Shown here: one piece after another, positions 13,801-16,701 of the stretch
Position numbering within the stretch: position 1 is the stretch's first letter
Layout: the number at the start of each line of letters is the position of its first letter
Origin: Rhodocyclales bacterium
Lineage (GTDB): Bacteria; Pseudomonadota; Gammaproteobacteria; Burkholderiales; Rhodocyclaceae
Reading direction: 5' to 3'
DNA: 16,701 nt
NCBI GenBank assembly: GCA_021413665.1
Contig: JAIOPW010000233.1
Coordinates: 1-16,701 of the forward strand
The notes under the pieces: model-generated
Told to the model about the DNA's origin: nothing
What the model saw: only the letters and a program-made list of their open reading frames with translations
Database searches by the model: none
Translations under genes and position numbers: made by a program

Positions 13801-15669
13801 CTAGTCGCGATACATCGACTCGATCAGTTCGGCATATTTCTGGCTGACTAGCTTACGCTTCAATTTCATGGTCGGGGTCAACTCCTCATCCTCGGCGCCG
13901 AGCTTCCTTTCGATCAGGCGGAATTTCTTGACCTGCTCGACGCGGGCGAACTGCTGGTTGACCCGCTCGATCTCGCTGCCGATCAGCTTCTGCACCTCCA
14001 CCGAACGCGTCAGGCTGACGTAGTTGGAGAAGGGAACATCATTGTCCTGGGCGAATTTCTCGACGTTCTCCTGGTCGATCATGATCAGGCAGACCAGGTA
14101 GGGCCGCTTGTCGCCGATCACCACGGCGTCGGTGCCATAGGGCGAGACCGTGATCTGGTTTTCCAGTTCGGAGGGCGTGATGTTCTTGCCGCCGGCGGTG
14201 ATGATGATGTCCTTGAGGCGGTCGGAGATGCGGTAGAAACCCTCGTCATCGACGGTGCCGTCGTCACCGGTATGCAGCCAGCCGTCGGCGTCGATGGTCT
14301 CGGCGGTCTTTTCCGGCTGGTTGAGATAGCCCATGAACACATTCGGGCCACGCACCTGGATCTCGCCCTCGGCCGACAACCTGACTTCATTCAGCTTCCC
14401 CGGCACGCCGATCGACCCGGGCTTGATGCGCTCGATCGGCATCGCCGTCGAGCCGCCCCCGGTTTCCGTCATGCCCCACACTTCGAGCATCGGTACGCCC
14501 AGCGCCATGTACCAGCGCACCAGGTCGGGCGAAATCGGCGCCGCACCGGTGATCAGCATGCGGCTGCGATGGATCCCGATCAGCTTCCTGACATTGTTCA
14601 GCACCAGTGCGCGGGCCAGCCAGTGTGCAAAGTTCAGGCCGCCGCTTATCGGCTGCCGCGCTTCATAACGCCGCACTTTCTCCAGGCCGATGCCGATGGC
14701 CAGGTTGTAGGCCCAGCGCTCGAAGGCATTCGATTCCTTGAGCGCGATGCTGACGCCCGAGTAGAACTTTTCCCAGACCCGCGGCACGGCAACAAATACC
14801 GTGGGTGCGATCTCGCGCACGTTCTCGGGAATGGTTTCCGGGTTTTCAACGAAGTTCAGCTTGGTGCCGGTATAGATCGAGTAATAGGCGCCGCCGGTGC
14901 GCTCGGCGACGTGGCACAGCGGCAGGAAACTCATGCGCTCGTCGTTTTCGTTTTGCGCAATCACCATGTTGAAGCTGCGGATGGTTTGCAGGATGTTGCG
15001 ATGCGAAAGCATGGCGCCCTTGGGCTTGCCGGTGGTGCCGGAGGTATAGATCAGGATCGCCAGTTCCTCGGGCCGGCGCGACACCACGCGCGCACGCCAC
15101 TCGGTATCCGCCTCGACGGCACCGAGGCGGGCCAGGCGGGTTCGCCCCAGTTCGCGCAGCGCCGCGAAACTGATCACCTGTTCGTCATGCAAGTCGCGCA
15201 GGCCGTCCATGTCCCAGACCACGATCTTGCGCAGCGCGGGCAGCCGTTCGCGTACCTCGAGGGCCTTGTCGAGCTGCTCGTCGTCCTCGGCGAAGAGGAT
15301 CACCGAATTCGAATCCTGCGTCAGGTATTCGACCTGGCTTGCCGCATCGGTCGGATAGATGCCGGAACTGATGCCGCCGCAGGAGAGCACGGCAAGGTCC
15401 GAGAACAGCCATTCCTGCCGCGTATTGCCAAGTATCGAGGTGGTTTCGCCCACCGCAAAGCCGAGTTCGAGCAGACCCATGCCGGCTTCGCGCACGATCT
15501 CGCCGACTTCCCGCCACGACAGGCTTTGCCACAGGCCATATTTCTTCTGGCGAAACAGCGTCATCTCGCCGCGCATTGCCACGGCGTTCCAGAACATCTC
15601 CGGCAGGTTGTCGCCGGGGACGACCACATTGTGCTCGGCCCAGTAGCGCTTGCCGTCAAGCTGCCACAT
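13801..15669 (-). CDS. AMP-dependent acyl-CoA synthetase (long-chain fatty acid-CoA ligase type)
   Basis: A 622-residue adenylate-forming ligase that activates a carboxylic acid with ATP and joins it to coenzyme A. Motifs in order: the ATP loop YTSGTTGKPKG (208-218), GMTETGGG (399-406), HTGDDG (466-471), FYRISDRLKDIII (478-490) and GGKNITPSELEN (493-504), and TMKLKRK near the C-terminus with the likely catalytic lysine. Length and sequence style match the long FadD15-like ligases. It starts 3 bases after the livF stop and precedes livK, so it belongs to the transporter operon, which suggests that the imported substrate is activated at once. The precise acid is unknown. Confidence 0.93.
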   Translation of the reverse strand: MWQLDGKRYWAEHNVVVPGDNLPEMFWNAVAMRGEMTLFRQKKYGLWQSLSWREVGEIVREAGMGLLELGFAVGETTSILGNTRQEWLFSDLAVLSCGGISSGIYPTDAASQVEYLTQDSNSVILFAEDDEQLDKALEVRERLPALRKIVVWDMDGLRDLHDEQVISFAALRELGRTRLARLGAVEADTEWRARVVSRRPEELAILIYTSGTTGKPKGAMLSHRNILQTIRSFNMVIAQNENDERMSFLPLCHVAERTGGAYYSIYTGTKLNFVENPETIPENVREIAPTVFVAVPRVWEKFYSGVSIALKESNAFERWAYNLAIGIGLEKVRRYEARQPISGGLNFAHWLARALVLNNVRKLIGIHRSRMLITGAAPISPDLVRWYMALGVPMLEVWGMTETGGGSTAMPIERIKPGSIGVPGKLNEVRLSAEGEIQVRGPNVFMGYLNQPEKTAETIDADGWLHTGDDGTVDDEGFYRISDRLKDIIITAGGKNITPSELENQITVSPYGTDAVVIGDKRPYLVCLIMIDQENVEKFAQDNDVPFSNYVSLTRSVEVQKLIGSEIERVNQQFARVEQVKKFRLIERKLGAEDEELTPTMKLKRKLVSQKYAELIESMYRD

Positions 15670-15672
15670 CGG

Positions 15673-16458
15673 TCATCTCCATGTCTTCTTCTTCTTCCAT
15701 CGCCGCCCTTCGCGCGCACCGGCATCCTTGACGCCGAGGTAGAACTCCTTGATGTCGTCCTTCTCGCGCAACGCGGCGCAGGTGTCGTGCATGACGATGC
15801 GGCCGATTTCCAGCACGTAGCCGTAGTCGGCATACTGCAACGCGATGTGGGCATTCTGCTCGACCACCAGCAGCGTCACGCCGCGCTCGCGGTTGATGCG
15901 GACGATGATCTCGAAGATTTCCCGGGTCAGCTTGGGCGACAGGCCCAGACTGGGTTCGTCGAGCAGCATCATGGCGGGATTTGCCAGCAGGGCGCGGCTG
16001 ATCGCCAGCATCTGCTGCTGGCCGCCGGAGAGCAATCCGGCGGGTTGGCCGTGGCGCTCCTTGAGGATGGGGAAGTAGGTAAAGACATCCTCGATGTCCT
16101 TCGCCACCTGGTCCCGGTCGGAAGCGGGCCGCGTGTAGGCGCCCATCAGCAGGTTCTCGCGCACCGTGAGCAGCGGGAAGATCTCGCGGCCTTCCGGGAC
16201 ATGCACCAGCCCCTGTCGCACGATCCACGCCGGATCGCGGCCTTCGAGCTTGTCGTGGCGGAAAAGGATGCTTCCCTTCTGCGGATCGAGGATGCCGGAA
16301 ATGGTTTTCAGGATCGTCGTCTTGCCGGCGCCGTTGGAACCGAGCACGGTCACGATGGAACCGGGGGCCACGGCCAGCGAAACGCCGCGAATGGCCTTTA
16401 CCGCGCCGTAGGCGGCCTCGACGTTGTTCAATCGCAGGATCGGAGCGGCCTCAGTCAT
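15673..16458 (-). CDS. livF: Branched-chain-type ABC transporter ATP-binding protein LivF
   Basis: A 261-residue ABC ATPase of the LivF type. Walker A GSNGAGKT is at 40-47, the VPEGREIFPLLTVRENL segment at 88-104 is diagnostic of LivF, the signature LSGGQQQ is at 143-149 and Walker B LLDEPSLGLSP starts near 165. The start ATG overlaps the livG stop (ATGA). It is longer than the usual 235-240 residues because of a basic tail, GRRWKKKKTWR, encoded by an AAG run. I recall basic tails on LivF proteins from ligase-linked clusters, so this is probably genuine. Confidence 0.94.
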   Translation of the reverse strand: MTEAAPILRLNNVEAAYGAVKAIRGVSLAVAPGSIVTVLGSNGAGKTTILKTISGILDPQKGSILFRHDKLEGRDPAWIVRQGLVHVPEGREIFPLLTVRENLLMGAYTRPASDRDQVAKDIEDVFTYFPILKERHGQPAGLLSGGQQQMLAISRALLANPAMMLLDEPSLGLSPKLTREIFEIIVRINRERGVTLLVVEQNAHIALQYADYGYVLEIGRIVMHDTCAALREKDDIKEFYLGVKDAGAREGRRWKKKKTWR

Positions 16459-16701
16459 TCCTCGACTCCGCCAAGGTAGGCCTCGATCACTCCGGGGTGC
16501 GACTGCACTTCCCGCGGTGTGCCGAGTGTCAGCACTTCGCCCAGGTTGAGCGCCAGCACGCGGTCGGAAACGCGCGAGACCAGGCCCATGTCGTGCTCGA
16601 CCATGATCACGGTGATGCCGAGGTCGGCCTTGATGTCCTCGATCCAGAAGCCCATGTCCTCGGTCTCTTCGGTGTTGAGGCCGGAGGAGGGTTCGTCCAG
16701 C
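16455..16701 (-). CDS. livG: Branched-chain-type ABC transporter ATP-binding protein LivG, C-terminal part
   Basis: The last 81 residues of an ABC ATPase, cut by the right edge. Walker B LDEPSSGLN is the first thing visible, followed by EETEDMGFWIEDIK and the switch histidine in VIMVEHDMGLV, then LALNLGEVLTLGTPREVQSHPGVIEAYLG, which is the typical LivG ending. The stop overlaps the livF start by four bases. The permease genes of the transporter are expected beyond the edge. Confidence 0.92.
   Translation of the reverse strand, partial: LDEPSSGLNTEETEDMGFWIEDIKADLGITVIMVEHDMGLVSRVSDRVLALNLGEVLTLGTPREVQSHPGVIEAYLGGVEE

Noticed and set aside
12529..13851. Plus-strand open frame of 440 codons opposite livK
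   Set aside because: It runs through the livK terminator and is the antisense of a full binding-protein gene; no ribosome site or motif.
15680..15701. AAG/GAA triplet run at the end of livF as a slippage or phase-variation site
   Set aside because: Only about four repeat units, and the basic tail it encodes resembles the tails I recall on related LivF proteins.
14272..16479. Plus-strand open frame of 735 codons opposite the acyl-CoA ligase and livF
   Set aside because: Antisense shadow of two genes with clear motifs; composition (His, Gln, Asp, Ala rich) is typical of the reverse frame of GC-rich genes and no domain is visible.
1..16701. CRISPR arrays, insertion sequences, phage genes, toxin-antitoxin or defence systems
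   Set aside because: No regularly spaced repeats, transposase motifs, terminal inverted repeats or defence domains were found on reading both strands; tRNA-Phe and tRNA-Gly show no integrated element or duplicated 3' end beside them.

Overview
This is a GC-rich, gene-dense stretch of bacterial chromosome. It has the look of a betaproteobacterium, probably near the Rhodocyclales. That placement is inferred from the order nadD-rsfS-rlmH-maf-rng, the pairing of a pteridine reductase with ttcA, the DUF485-actP pair, a BPSS1780-type membrane protein, and a branched-chain ABC transporter cluster carrying an acyl-CoA ligase. I see no insertion sequence, phage gene, CRISPR array or integration site, and no gene-free stretch longer than about 200 bases.

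Layout. (1) 1-1721, minus strand: a DUF485 membrane protein followed by the acetate/cation symporter actP, which runs off the left edge. Their upstream region holds three spaced CTTACGC-type half-sites. (2) 1878-2040, plus strand: tRNA-Phe(GAA) with a near-consensus sigma70 promoter and a very strong hairpin terminator. (3) 2077-8690, plus strand: a tightly packed series of housekeeping genes. These are a truncated tcdA running in frame into a folM-type pteridine reductase, ttcA, a membrane protein split into two overlapping frames, then nadD, rsfS, rlmH, maf and rng. (4) 8711-8784: tRNA-Gly(CCC), whose promoter lies inside the end of rng. (5) 8804-10093, minus strand: a small monoheme cytochrome c and a secreted Trp/Tyr-rich protein with a proline/glutamine-rich tail. 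(6) 10283-12476, plus strand: a two-domain kinase-like protein and a secreted Ser/Gly-rich coiled-coil protein. (7) 12511-16701, minus strand: a liv-type ABC transporter cluster, livG (partial), livF, an acyl-CoA ligase and livK, closed by a terminator.

Functionally, the left and right ends deal with organic acid uptake: acetate through ActP, and at the right a substrate that is probably a carboxylic acid activated to its CoA thioester by the ligase beside the transporter. The middle is tRNA and ribosome maintenance (TcdA, TtcA, RsfS, RlmH, RNase G) with NAD synthesis and nucleotide-pool cleaning (NadD, Maf).

The most unusual points are two gene-internal losses about 2 kb apart. tcdA lacks its C-terminal part and is joined without a stop to the pteridine reductase. 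The BPSS1780-like membrane protein has lost its middle and continues in another frame. I found no convincing new defence, mobile or biosynthetic system; most of the window is ordinary chromosome.
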